From 40-80 sp040394775 (GTDB lineage: Bacteria > Bacteroidota > Bacteroidia > Flavobacteriales_D > Crocinitomicaceae): a DNA stretch of 29,759 nucleotides. The notes under the pieces are model-generated. The model was not told the DNA's origin. It saw nothing but the letters and a program-made list of their open reading frames with translations, and did not search any database. The translations under genes were made by a program, and so were the position numbers. The stretch spans positions 1-29,759 of the forward strand of contig JBEBRN010000034.1 of assembly GCA_040394775.1 (NCBI GenBank). The letters run 5' to 3'. Shown here piece after piece: positions 1-8,476 of the stretch (its first letter is position 1; every line of letters begins with the position of its first letter).

Positions 1-749
1 ATTAATTCCACTCCTTTTCCTGTGTTTTTAACGCTTTGAACTTTATGGTTTAGATTGAATTTAAATCCTTCTTTCTTTAAAACTCTTGTCAACTCTTTTG
101 CAAGAGTACCGTCCATTGTAGGAATTATAGTGTCAGCAAACTCAATCACTTCAATTTCGGTTCCTAAACGAGCGTAAACAGAACCTAGTTCCAGACCAAT
201 AACACCACCACCAATAACTAATAATCGTTTTGGGATTTCTTTTAATTCCAACGCTTCCGTTGAGGTTATGATACGCTTTTTATCTGGCTCCATTCCTGGG
301 AAAAAGTTTGGTTTAGACCCAGTTGCGATAATGATATTTTTAGCTTCGATGACTTCTTCTTTATCATCTGCTTTGATACTAATTTGATTTTTTGATTTAA
401 AAGAACCCCAACCATAATAAACAGTCACTTTGTTCTTGTCCATCAAGAATTTGATGCCATTACATGTTTGAGAAACAACTTCTGCCTTTCTCTCCACCAT
501 TTTAGTGATGTCAGCTGTTATTTTTCCCGTTTTAATTCCGTGTGCTTCAAAATTGTGCGTAGCGTTGTAAAAATGCTCCGTTGAATCTAACATTGCCTTC
601 GAGGGAATGCAACCTACATTTAGACATGTTCCACCTAAGGTATTGTATTTCTCTATTAAAGCTGTTTTTAATCCTAATTGTGCGCATCTCAAAGCAGCCA
701 CATATCCGCCTGGTCCAGAACCTATAATTGCAACATCAAAATTACTCAT
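1..749 (-). CDS. lpdA: Dihydrolipoyl dehydrogenase (E3), N-terminal 249 residues; 3' part cut off by the window edge
   Basis: This is the FAD-dependent E3 subunit that reoxidises dihydrolipoamide of the 2-oxoacid dehydrogenase and glycine cleavage complexes with NAD+, in the cytoplasm. The translated N terminus has the FAD-binding motif GSGPGG (residues 10-15) and the redox-active disulfide motif GGTCLNVGCIPSK with C42 and C47. A second dinucleotide motif, VIGGGVIGLE, follows at about 180-190 for NAD. The ATG at 747-749 gives the usual short start MSNFDVAIIG. About 250 of the expected 460-470 residues are inside the window. No E1 or E2 gene is adjacent, as often seen for stand-alone lpd genes. 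Confidence is high because all the active-site motifs are in the visible half; which complex it serves cannot be told from here. Confidence 0.95.
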   Translation of the reverse strand, partial: MSNFDVAIIGSGPGGYVAALRCAQLGLKTALIEKYNTLGGTCLNVGCIPSKAMLDSTEHFYNATHNFEAHGIKTGKITADITKMVERKAEVVSQTCNGIKFLMDKNKVTVYYGWGSFKSKNQISIKADDKEEVIEAKNIIIATGSKPNFFPGMEPDKKRIITSTEALELKEIPKRLLVIGGGVIGLELGSVYARLGTEIEVIEFADTIIPTMDGTLAKELTRVLKKEGFKFNLNHKVQSVKNTGKGVEL

Positions 750-773
750 GATAACTATCTTTTAATTCGTTTA

Positions 774-781
774 CAAAAGTA
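774..781 (-). promoter_or_regulatory. Candidate -10 element for lpdA
   Basis: Read on the minus strand this is TACTTTTG, a full match to the Bacteroidota -10 consensus TAnnTTTG, 24 bases before the lpdA ATG. No convincing -33 TTG was seen, so this rests on one short motif and its position. Confidence 0.4.
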
Positions 782-961
782 TCAATTTAATCAAAGGTAA
801 GCTGTAAAAAGTGAATTTTTTCCAACGAAACAGGCTCTTTTCATGAATTTTAACACCGCCTACTTATAGAATTGAAAATGAACTTTTGGAGTTTTTAAAA
901 ATGACTTCCTTCGAATGGTCTCATTTCAATATGGAATTACAGGGATATATCTAGATTATAT

Positions 962-1000
962 AAAAAAAAAGCACAAACAACAGTGTTCTGCTGATTGTGC
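962..1000 (-). terminator. Rho-independent terminator of the CotH-like gene
   Basis: On the minus strand the outer stem GCACAA/TTGTGC (971-976 with 995-1000), extended inward by mismatched short pairings around a TGTT loop, is followed by nine T (970-962). It lies 22 bases past the stop of the CotH-like gene, the expected place. On the plus strand only four T follow, so it should work mainly in the minus direction. Confidence 0.8.
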
Positions 1001-1022
1001 TTTTGATTAATTGATTGTAATC

Positions 1023-3302
1023 TTACTGTTTTATAATTTGCTTTCTATAAACAGATTTTCCAGTGTTGATTTCAAGAATAAATACTCCTTTAGGAAGGTC
1101 TTCCAAATTAATTAAAGAAGCGTTAAATGTATTGTGCTTTAATTGTCTTCCTTCAATGGAATAAACTGAATATTCTCCCTCATAAGCATCTACCAAAACA
1201 TTTATTTTATCTCCGAATGGATTTGGAAAGATTTTAATGTCATCCATAGTGTTTGTATGAGTAGCTAAAGAGTCACTTGTATCTTTTAAAACAAAATTGA
1301 CTTTTAAATAAATATCCTTATTCAACGTTACATTTTGAACGGCAACGGTATCGCTAATCTCGCCTGACCAATGGCTAAATTTGTATCCTTGTTTCGCTAG
1401 GGGAGTAAATTGAATAGGTACATTCTTGAAATATTTACCTGTCCATAGATAATGCATTTCATTAATTCCATCAGTTGTGGAAAGAATGTCAATTGTATTT
1501 AAGTGGACATAACCATGCATTGTATCCGAAACATCTAAAAAGACATCGTAAAGACCGTCTAAATTAAACTCTTCTATCAAGTGTTGTCTTTGATAATATG
1601 GTCTGTTTAACGCAAAATGATTTAATACATCCACATATTCCTCCCATTTTGATTGTACTGGAGAGAAATTATTCCATCTTAAACTATTTTCTTCTATCTC
1701 AGGTTGGTATTTATTCTTAAACTGTTCAATTATATCAAATGCTCTTTCCTGAGTAAAAGTGGTATTTAATAAGTCTGCAAATCTATTTATGAAGTAGTTT
1801 TTATAACTTTCATTTTCCAAAAGCTTTCTCATTATTAATGTTGAATTATTGTAAAACTCAGCATCAGGTTCACTCGCATCTAATACTCGAGTAACCCATT
1901 TAATCATGTTCAGTTTATGTCTGTTTGTTTCACTTAAGTCGTATCCATGATCCGTATCCTTTAAAACCCATCTAAATCTGCCATCATGGCCATAAGTAGC
2001 GGTTGAATCATAAGGTACTCTTTTTCTCCAATATTTGTTGTTGTTATGTGGCCAGTCATCGTTGGCGATAAATATATTCGTGATATAATAATCTGTAAAA
2101 TTGATAGGGTCCAAATAGTTTAAGGCCGCTTCATAGTTAGATTGATCTTCCAATGAGTTATTCTTAAAGAAGTCCATCATTTGAGTGTAGAAGATGCTAT
2201 CTCCTTCATCTACAATACCGTCATTTTCAAGATAATCCAAAGAATCCTCTGATATATTAAAAACACGATCAAAGTATTTTGAATCATATTTATCACGAAG
2301 ATTCCGAATACCATCATATTCTCCATTTATGAATAATATAACGGGTTGACTTTCTTGGATACAGAAATTCAAATTCTTTGCTAAATACTGAATATAAGAG
2401 TCTCTAAAGAAGGTTCTGTCATTGTCATTTCCAGAATTTCTAAGGATTAATCGCTTAAATTTATTATGAGGATTCCCTTCAAAGAAATTAGTGTTAAAGC
2501 TTTTTGTTCCATAATCTGATTTAGCATATAATCGAAAGGCTCTATTGGGGTAGAAGAGCGTAGAGTTTCCATTAAGTCTAAAACCAGTATAATGATTTAA
2601 GATTTCTTGCCCTTCTTTTATATATGAGAAATGTACTTGGAATTCAGAAGAAGAACTCTTGTTTTTATAGTTTGCAGGAGCATCTACGAAAAAAGGTTCT
2701 GTAGGATTTTCGTTCCGCCAATCATCAAACTTAACTCCTGGTACATTTAATCCAGCTTCATAACCATACATTTTATCATTATCCATACTCAATGATATAA
2801 CAGGAAAAGTATATCTATTCGTTCCATCGGGAGTGACGTAATAGTTTTTAGTGATAATTGGACTGTATTCATTGTCTAAATAAGCTACAACTCTTATTAC
2901 TCTTCCTTTGAATACATTACCACTAGGAAGAAAGTGATTATACACTGAGGTGGTAATTTGAGAAGTAATACCTTGTTCTGTTAACCTATCGTAAATGTGA
3001 ATGGAATCGGAATACTCATACGTCCACATCGTATCTTGAAGTAAATGACCTAAAGTATCTACAGGACTTGTTTTATACACCGTCTTATAATTCCATTCCT
3101 TTCCTGCCAAATTTTCAATTTTAGGATCAGAACCATCTATTGTGAAGAGTATTCTTACAGTCGAATCAGGATGTGATATTTTTAAGTAAAAATCAGTTGA
3201 ATAAAATCCAGACTCTTCTGATAAAACAGGTGGCTGAATTGTCTGTCCTATTAAAAAAACAGGTGAAAGGATTAAGAAAAGGGATAAAAACCGACGAATC
3301 AT
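1023..3302 (-). CDS. Secreted CotH-kinase-like protein with chitobiase-type domain, InlB-type repeat and T9SS sorting tail
   Basis: Predicted exported protein of 759 residues. In order: a signal peptide (1-20, MIRRFLSLFLILSPVFLIGQ); a chitobiase/hexosaminidase C-terminal-like segment (about 26-60, completed at 130-157, with FTIDGSDP); a CotH-type kinase domain (about 235-560) with INGEYDGIRNLRDKYD (325-340), NDDWPHNNNKYWR (414-426) and WVLKDTDHG (445-453); a divergent InlB B-repeat-like segment (about 630-672, GYKFSHWSG); and a type IX secretion sorting domain (about 686-759, starting IKIFPNPF). CotH proteins of spore formers are secretory-pathway kinases, and the Asp residues of the second and third motifs match the catalytic and metal-binding positions of that family. 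Substrate unknown. An in-frame ATG lies 36 bases further upstream (3338), but the -10 element at 3336-3343 overlaps it and the signal peptide begins at the chosen ATG. Single gene with its own promoter and terminator. Confidence 0.85.
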   Translation of the reverse strand: MIRRFLSLFLILSPVFLIGQTIQPPVLSEESGFYSTDFYLKISHPDSTVRILFTIDGSDPKIENLAGKEWNYKTVYKTSPVDTLGHLLQDTMWTYEYSDSIHIYDRLTEQGITSQITTSVYNHFLPSGNVFKGRVIRVVAYLDNEYSPIITKNYYVTPDGTNRYTFPVISLSMDNDKMYGYEAGLNVPGVKFDDWRNENPTEPFFVDAPANYKNKSSSSEFQVHFSYIKEGQEILNHYTGFRLNGNSTLFYPNRAFRLYAKSDYGTKSFNTNFFEGNPHNKFKRLILRNSGNDNDRTFFRDSYIQYLAKNLNFCIQESQPVILFINGEYDGIRNLRDKYDSKYFDRVFNISEDSLDYLENDGIVDEGDSIFYTQMMDFFKNNSLEDQSNYEAALNYLDPINFTDYYITNIFIANDDWPHNNNKYWRKRVPYDSTATYGHDGRFRWVLKDTDHGYDLSETNRHKLNMIKWVTRVLDASEPDAEFYNNSTLIMRKLLENESYKNYFINRFADLLNTTFTQERAFDIIEQFKNKYQPEIEENSLRWNNFSPVQSKWEEYVDVLNHFALNRPYYQRQHLIEEFNLDGLYDVFLDVSDTMHGYVHLNTIDILSTTDGINEMHYLWTGKYFKNVPIQFTPLAKQGYKFSHWSGEISDTVAVQNVTLNKDIYLKVNFVLKDTSDSLATHTNTMDDIKIFPNPFGDKINVLVDAYEGEYSVYSIEGRQLKHNTFNASLINLEDLPKGVFILEINTGKSVYRKQIIKQ

Positions 3303-3335
3303 TTTGATTAAATTTAACAAATAGTAATAAAAAGG

Positions 3336-3343
3336 CAAAGATA
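3336..3343 (-). promoter_or_regulatory. -10 element of the CotH-like gene
   Basis: Minus-strand TATCTTTG, a full TAnnTTTG match, 33 bases before the chosen ATG at 3302. Transcription would start near 3330, inside or downstream of the alternative upstream ATG, which is why the shorter start is preferred. Confidence 0.6.
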
Positions 3344-3377
3344 GTGATTTAATTTATGTCAGTTAATGAATATCTTA

Positions 3378-4922
3378 TCAATTTCCACTTGCCCAATTAT
3401 CTCGATCTAAATTACGCATCTGAATTGCCTCAGCAATGTGATTTGGCAAAATTACTTCTTCTTTTGACAGATCGGCAATCGTACGAGCAACTTTTAAAAT
3501 TCGATCATAAGCACGAGCCGAAAGCCCTAAGTGATCCATTGCTTTCTTCAGTAACTGATAGGAAGTGTCATCAATTGTGCAATATTGTTTAATTTCTTTT
3601 GTTCCCATTTGAGCATTACAATGAATTGCTGGTGAATTTTTAAATCGTTTAGATTGAAATTCTCGTGCTTCGATTACTCTATTTCTTATTTCGAAACTTC
3701 CTTCTGTAGGTTGATGATATGCTAATTCTTGGAATCCAACAGGAACGACTTCAATGTGTAAATCAATGCGATCGAGGAGTGGACCTGATATTTTGTTTAG
3801 GTATTTTTGAACCGTTCCAGGAGGACAAACACATTTTTTTTCAGGATGATTGTAATAACCACAAGGGCAAGGGTTCATTGCAGCGACCAACATAAATCCA
3901 GCAGGATATTCGACGGATGATTTTGCTCTTGAAATACTTACTGTTCGCTCTTCTAAGGGTTGGCGTAATACTTCAAGAACAGAACGCTTGTATTCAGGTA
4001 ATTCATCTAAAAATAAGACACCATTATGTGCTAATGAAATTTCTCCCGGTTTCGGATATGTTCCGCCGCCGACCAATGCTACATCAGAAATAGTATGATG
4101 AGGTTTGCGAAAAGGCCTTTTAGTAATGAGTCCATTGTCTTTTTGTACTTTTCCAGCAACACTATGAATCTTTGTTGTTTCGAGTGATTCATCTAGTGTT
4201 AGTGGTGGTAAAATGGTCGGTAATCTTTTTGCAAGCATGGATTTCCCCGCCCCAGGAGGTCCAATTAATAAGAGATTATGTCCGCCTGCTGCTGCGATTT
4301 CAAAAGCCCGTTTGATACTTAATTGCCCCTTTACATCTTTAAAATCTAATTCAAAAACATCGAGCATTCGATTGAACTCTTTGTTTACGTCAATATGAAA
4401 AGGAGCGATTTCAATAGTTGAATTTAAAAAATCGACGACTTGTCGAATGGTTTCTACACCGATAACGTTTAAATCGCTAACAACTGCTGCTTCCTTTATA
4501 TTCGCAGTCGGAATAATCACGCCTTTGAATCCATTTTCTTTCGCGGCAATAGCAATGGGTAAAACGCCTTTGACAGGTTGTATCGAACCATCTAATGATA
4601 ACTCTCCAATTACAATATACTCTTTTAAGAGATTTTCATTCAACTGATCGCTTGCAGCTAATATTCCGAGTGCGATTGCTAAGTCATAATAGGAACCTTC
4701 TTTGCGAATATCAGCAGGAGCGAGATTAACTGTGATTTCTTTGCCAGGATATTTAAAGTCATTGTTTTTCAGCGCTGCTTTTATACGTTGCTGACTTTCT
4801 TTGATGGCACTATCAGGTAGTCCAACAAGATGAAAGTTAATGCCCTGACTTACATTTACTTCAATGGTGATAATCGTTGCGTCAATGCCGCTTACGGCAC
4901 TTCCAAAAGTCTTTACTAACAT
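3378..4922 (-). CDS. comM: ComM/YifB family AAA+ ATPase (Mg-chelatase subunit ChlI-like)
   Basis: A 514-residue protein of the usual family length. The N-terminal ChlI-type domain (1-170) has GINFHLVGLPDSAIKES and NLAPADIRKEGSYYDLAIALG. The AAA+ module has Walker A GPPGAGKS (221-228), Walker B GVLFLDELPE (301-310), the family motif MNPCPCGYYNHP (349-360) and a sensor-type segment GPLLDRIDLHIEV (380-392). The C-terminal helical Mg-chelatase domain is at about 415-505 (LSARAYDRILKVARTIADL). In naturally competent bacteria ComM is a hexameric helicase that promotes branch migration of incoming single-stranded DNA; it is widely conserved also where competence has not been shown. It lies 108 bases behind the LptF/G gene in the same direction. 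No promoter match was seen in that gap, so it may be cotranscribed from the tgt promoter. Confidence 0.92.
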   Translation of the reverse strand: MLVKTFGSAVSGIDATIITIEVNVSQGINFHLVGLPDSAIKESQQRIKAALKNNDFKYPGKEITVNLAPADIRKEGSYYDLAIALGILAASDQLNENLLKEYIVIGELSLDGSIQPVKGVLPIAIAAKENGFKGVIIPTANIKEAAVVSDLNVIGVETIRQVVDFLNSTIEIAPFHIDVNKEFNRMLDVFELDFKDVKGQLSIKRAFEIAAAGGHNLLLIGPPGAGKSMLAKRLPTILPPLTLDESLETTKIHSVAGKVQKDNGLITKRPFRKPHHTISDVALVGGGTYPKPGEISLAHNGVLFLDELPEYKRSVLEVLRQPLEERTVSISRAKSSVEYPAGFMLVAAMNPCPCGYYNHPEKKCVCPPGTVQKYLNKISGPLLDRIDLHIEVVPVGFQELAYHQPTEGSFEIRNRVIEAREFQSKRFKNSPAIHCNAQMGTKEIKQYCTIDDTSYQLLKKAMDHLGLSARAYDRILKVARTIADLSKEEVILPNHIAEAIQMRNLDRDNWASGN

Positions 4923-5033
4923 GGTTTAATTATATAGGTTTAAACTAAATTTAATAAAACTTTTGACTTATTGCAAGAGAAAAGTAAAAAAAGATTGGAC
5001 TAATTAATTGTCTTTTTTCAGCCCTATTATTTT

Positions 5034-6125
5034 TTATTTTGGTGCTAAACGATATAAAATTAGTCCTATTATTAGGAAAATTAAATTAGGAATCCAGACG
5101 GCTAAAATAGTTGGCAGTCCAACATTAATAGCGGCTACCGTCGTGACTTTCATTGAGAAAATATAGATAAATGCGAACCCTAAACCTATGGCAATATTTA
5201 ACCCAATACCACCGCGTTTTTTCTGCGATGAAACCGCGAAACCAATTAAGGTAAGGATGAATGTGGCAAAAGGGTAGGAGGTTCTTCGGTGGAGCTCTAT
5301 CTCGAAATTGACATAGCCAGGATTTCCTTTTGCCTTCTCCGACTGGATAAATTCTTTTAGTTGTGTATAGGTCATCGCCTCCGAGACATTGTCTCTTACC
5401 GCAATATCTTTTAAATTGAAAGGTAGGATAGTATCATATTGAATTCCTGCTTTTATTCTATCAGGAACAATGTCTTTACTGTTACTCAGAACATTTCGAA
5501 TGAAATAATTACTGAGTTTCCACTTTTTAGTTTTACCATCATAAGTAGCACCACTTGCTTGTATGTATTTTTCTATTTTATTATCGGGTGACCATTTTTC
5601 AATATGCAAGTTGGCAATTGTTTGCGTTTCCTGGGAGTAATTGTCAAAATAAATAATGGTGTTGTCTGGAAATTCAGCAATGAAATTATTGATGTACAAA
5701 TCATTCCGATAATACCGTTCTTCAAACCTTAAGCGCGATTCATTGGAACGAGGGACAATAAAATGATTTAAGACAAATGATAAAGTAGCCAATATAAAAG
5801 CTCCCATCATGTAAGGGCGAAGTATTCTAGAGAAAGGTTTTCCACTAAATAACATGGGGATAATCTCAGAATCTTGTGCCATTTTCGATGTAAACCAAAT
5901 GACGGTTATAAAGACAATTAGAGAGGAAAAAGTATTTCCGTAAAAGACAATAAAGTTAACATAGTAGACAAAAATGATCTCACTTAAGGGAGCTTGTTTT
6001 TCAATAAAATCTTTTAGTTTTTCAGATATATCAAATACAATAGCTAGGAGCATAATCACTCCCAGAATGAAGAAAAAAGTTGTGAGAAACTTTTTTAAAA
6101 TGTACTTGTCATACTTCTTCAGCAT
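5034..6125 (-). CDS. LptF/LptG (YjgP/YjgQ) family permease
   Basis: A 363-residue inner-membrane protein of the family that forms the transmembrane part of the LptB2FG transporter, which extracts lipopolysaccharide from the inner membrane. It shows the family layout: hydrophobic segments at about 14-33, 51-80 and 104-125, a soluble periplasmic beta-rich domain at about 126-270, then three more segments from about 278 to 360. The conserved loop QDSEIIPMLFSGKP (84-97) after the second segment is present. It starts 5 bases after the tgt stop, so the two genes are one operon. Sequence alone does not say whether it plays the LptF or the LptG part; no paralogue or LptB ATPase is in the window. Confidence 0.88.
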   Translation of the reverse strand: MLKKYDKYILKKFLTTFFFILGVIMLLAIVFDISEKLKDFIEKQAPLSEIIFVYYVNFIVFYGNTFSSLIVFITVIWFTSKMAQDSEIIPMLFSGKPFSRILRPYMMGAFILATLSFVLNHFIVPRSNESRLRFEERYYRNDLYINNFIAEFPDNTIIYFDNYSQETQTIANLHIEKWSPDNKIEKYIQASGATYDGKTKKWKLSNYFIRNVLSNSKDIVPDRIKAGIQYDTILPFNLKDIAVRDNVSEAMTYTQLKEFIQSEKAKGNPGYVNFEIELHRRTSYPFATFILTLIGFAVSSQKKRGGIGLNIAIGLGFAFIYIFSMKVTTVAAINVGLPTILAVWIPNLIFLIIGLILYRLAPK

Positions 6126-6130
6126 TTACT

Positions 6131-7261
6131 TTATAATCGTTCTTTAAGTCTTGGAATTACTTGATTTTTCCATGTTGTAAATGTTCCATCTAGGATATGC
6201 TTTCTAGCTTCAGTTACTAAATCTAAGTAAAATCCTAAATTGTGAATTGTGGCAATCTGAATACCAAGATACTCATTTACCTTAATCAAATGCCGTAAAT
6301 AGGCTTTTGAATATGTACTGTCGACATACGTTTTCCCTAAGCTATCAAGCGGTGTGAAATCCTTTTCCCATTTCTTATTTTTAATATTAATAGTTCCTTC
6401 CCATGTAAACAATAATCCATGGCGCGCATTTCTTGATGGCATGACACAATCAAACATGTCAATACCTCGAGCAATTGCTTCTAGAATATTCCATGGCGTT
6501 CCCACTCCCATCAAGTAACGTGGTTTTTCTTTGGGTAGTATCTCAGTGACTAATTCCGTCATTGCATACATCTCTTCCTCTGGTTCACCGACGGATAATC
6601 CACCAATAGCATTACCAAACATATCTTTAGATGCTATATATTCGGCCGATTCTTTTCGTAAATCTTTATAGACGCTACCTTGAACAATTGGAAATAGCGC
6701 TTGCTCATAACCGTATTTTGAGTCTGTATTTTTAAATTGATTAATACATCTATCTAGCCATTGATGGGTTATATTTATCGAATTTTTAGCATATCTATAA
6801 TCACATGGATAAGGCGTGCACTCATCGAAAGCCATGATAATGTCACCACCTATTATGCGTTGCACATCCATAGCATATTCAGGCGTGAAAAAGTGATATG
6901 AACCATCATAAATGGATTGAAAACGAACACCTTCCTCTGTTATCTTTCGAGATTTTGAGAGAGAATATACTTGAAAACCACCTGAATCTGTGAGAATTGG
7001 TTTTTTCCAATTCATAAATTGATGGAGACCTCCTGCAGCTTCAAGTGTGTCAATTCCTGGACGGAAAAATAGATGATACGTATTTCCTAATATTATTTGT
7101 GCTTTAATATCATTTTCTAATTCATGCTGATGCACTCCTTTTACGGAACCTACTGTCCCAACGGGCATAAATATAGGCGTCTGAATCTCTCCGTGATCAG
7201 TTGTTAATTTCCCTACTCTTGCGTTACTATTTGAATCTGTTAATTCTAGTTCAAAGTGCAT
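6131..7261 (-). CDS. tgt: Queuine/preQ1 tRNA-guanine transglycosylase, without zinc-ligand cysteines
   Basis: Swaps guanine-34 of GUN-anticodon tRNAs for preQ1 in queuosine synthesis. 376 residues from the ATG at 7261, the usual length. The general acid/base Asp is in ILTDSGGFQ (D92), the base-binding segments are FDEC (145-148) and IVQGS (192-196), GGLSVGEP is at 220-227, and the nucleophile is D271 in MFDCVMPSRNARHG. Downstream, where most bacterial enzymes carry the CxCxxC part of a zinc site, this protein reads FTPLDSLGKTYVDSTYSKAYLRHL (shown here only as positions 302-325) and has no cysteine; the fourth ligand, His in TIHNL (H340), is kept. An ATG 27 bases upstream exists, but the -10 element at 7286-7293 overlaps it, so the shorter start is preferred. 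First gene of an operon with the LptF/G gene. Confidence 0.95.
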   Translation of the reverse strand: MHFELELTDSNSNARVGKLTTDHGEIQTPIFMPVGTVGSVKGVHQHELENDIKAQIILGNTYHLFFRPGIDTLEAAGGLHQFMNWKKPILTDSGGFQVYSLSKSRKITEEGVRFQSIYDGSYHFFTPEYAMDVQRIIGGDIIMAFDECTPYPCDYRYAKNSINITHQWLDRCINQFKNTDSKYGYEQALFPIVQGSVYKDLRKESAEYIASKDMFGNAIGGLSVGEPEEEMYAMTELVTEILPKEKPRYLMGVGTPWNILEAIARGIDMFDCVMPSRNARHGLLFTWEGTINIKNKKWEKDFTPLDSLGKTYVDSTYSKAYLRHLIKVNEYLGIQIATIHNLGFYLDLVTEARKHILDGTFTTWKNQVIPRLKERL

Positions 7262-7285
7262 ATCTTTGTTGATAAATAATGACTG

Positions 7286-7293
7286 CAAAGATA
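7286..7293 (-). promoter_or_regulatory. -10 element of tgt
   Basis: Minus-strand TATCTTTG, a full TAnnTTTG match, 24 bases before the tgt ATG. The start point would be near 7279, giving a leader of about 18 bases. Confidence 0.62.
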
Positions 7294-7314
7294 ATGTGAA
7301 TTATTGAAGAACCT

Positions 7315-7322
7315 CATCTTTG
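7315..7322 (+). promoter_or_regulatory. Candidate -10 element of the glycosyltransferase/sigma-factor operon
   Basis: CATCTTTG matches TAnnTTTG at seven of eight positions and lies 17 bases before the ATG at 7340. It is divergent from the tgt promoter, only 21 bases away. No -33 motif at a suitable distance was seen. A perfect TATCTTTG at 7261-7268 is a second possibility. Confidence 0.35.
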
Positions 7323-7339
7323 TAGAAATCTTATAAAAG

Positions 7340-8476
7340 ATGTGTTTTAGCCCTTCGTTTGAAAATTCATTCGCTACTTTTACGTTTTATCTCTTCTGTG
7401 CTGTGTGTTTCATTCAGTTTTTATATGTCTCATTGATATATATACGTTTTGCACTATATAAAAATAAAGAGCAAGAAAATTTTTCAAAATCAATTTCAGT
7501 TATCATTTGTTGTCGGAATGAAGAAGAGAATTTACTGAATAACTTGCAATCGATTGTCGAACAGGATTATCCCAATTTTGAAGTGATACTAGTGAATCAT
7601 ATGTCTACGGATAATACTATTGATGTGATGCGTGCATTTCAATTGCATTATCCAAATGTTCGAGTGGTAAATGTACAACGAAGTTCACATTTAAGAATGG
7701 GGAAGAAGTTCCCGTTATCAATAGGTGTAAAAGCAGCTAAAAATGACATCCTAGTTTTAACCGATGCTGATTGCAAACCATCTTCTAACCAATGGCTCAA
7801 AATAGTTGCATCAAATTATGTGAAGGAAGAAGTTGAAATGGTAGTGGGATACGCTCCAATGAATAAGACAAAAGGTTTCTTAAATTGGTTTTCTCGATTA
7901 GAGGCAACGTATATTGCTATCAACTACTTTTCGTATGCCTTATCACACATACCTTATATGAGTGTAGGAAGAAACTTTTCATATACCAAAGAATTATTCA
8001 CTCAAACAAAAGGATTTAAAAGTCATTATTCTATTATTTCCGGAGATGATGATTTGTTTTTACAAGAGGCAGCGAAAAAGAATAATATTGTCATTGAAAC
8101 TAATGAGTCAACGTGGTGTTATTCAGATGCAAAAGAGACTTGGGGTGATTGGATACGACAAAAGCAAAGACATTTCAAGGCATCACCGCGTTACAATGTT
8201 ATTAAGAAACTGTTGTTAGGAATTTACAATATGAGCTGGTTGTTAACGGTTGTTTTATTTGTTACTTTGACTTTTAACACGGAATACAATGGCGTTTCTT
8301 TGTTAATTTTTGGAGGAATTTTACTATTTAAATGGTTTGTTTTCGCATTGAATTTCAATCAATTGAAAGTACTGAATTTTGCATTACTATTTCCTTTGTG
8401 GGAGACTGCATATATGTTAGTAACGTCATTTATATTTATTAATTCGAGTAATACACGTTTACAGAAATGGAAGTAA
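7340..8476 (+). CDS. Membrane-bound family 2 glycosyltransferase
   Basis: A 378-residue inverting GT-A glycosyltransferase anchored in the inner membrane with its catalytic domain in the cytoplasm. A hydrophobic segment at about 13-36 comes first, then the GT2 fold starting SISVIICCRNEEENL (51-65). The nucleotide-sugar and metal motif is TDAD (141-144), the catalytic-base region is SGDDDLFLQEA (234-244), and QKQRHF (274-279) stands at the place of the QxxRW motif. Three further hydrophobic segments (about 296-312, 318-338, 344-368) end the protein. This layout fits enzymes making glycolipid or exopolysaccharide precursors. The donor and acceptor sugars cannot be told. Its last 10 bases overlap the sigma-factor gene, which suggests translational coupling. 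Confidence 0.88.
   Translation: MCFSPSFENSFATFTFYLFCAVCFIQFLYVSLIYIRFALYKNKEQENFSKSISVIICCRNEEENLLNNLQSIVEQDYPNFEVILVNHMSTDNTIDVMRAFQLHYPNVRVVNVQRSSHLRMGKKFPLSIGVKAAKNDILVLTDADCKPSSNQWLKIVASNYVKEEVEMVVGYAPMNKTKGFLNWFSRLEATYIAINYFSYALSHIPYMSVGRNFSYTKELFTQTKGFKSHYSIISGDDDLFLQEAAKKNNIVIETNESTWCYSDAKETWGDWIRQKQRHFKASPRYNVIKKLLLGIYNMSWLLTVVLFVTLTFNTEYNGVSLLIFGGILLFKWFVFALNFNQLKVLNFALLFPLWETAYMLVTSFIFINSSNTRLQKWK

Noticed and set aside
904..957. Short plus-strand ATG frame of about 17 codons in the gap after lpdA
   Set aside because: No promoter, no ribosome-binding hint and no recognisable sequence; nothing supports it as a gene.
3356..3592. Plus-strand open frame of 78 codons
   Set aside because: It lies opposite the end of comM and the start of the CotH leader and has no domain or promoter; it is a shadow of comM.
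4986..5018. Possible terminator between the LptF/G gene and comM (A7GA / TCTTTTTT arms)
   Set aside because: The arms are almost only A-T pairs with a 16-base loop, so the hairpin would be weak; kept out of the feature list.
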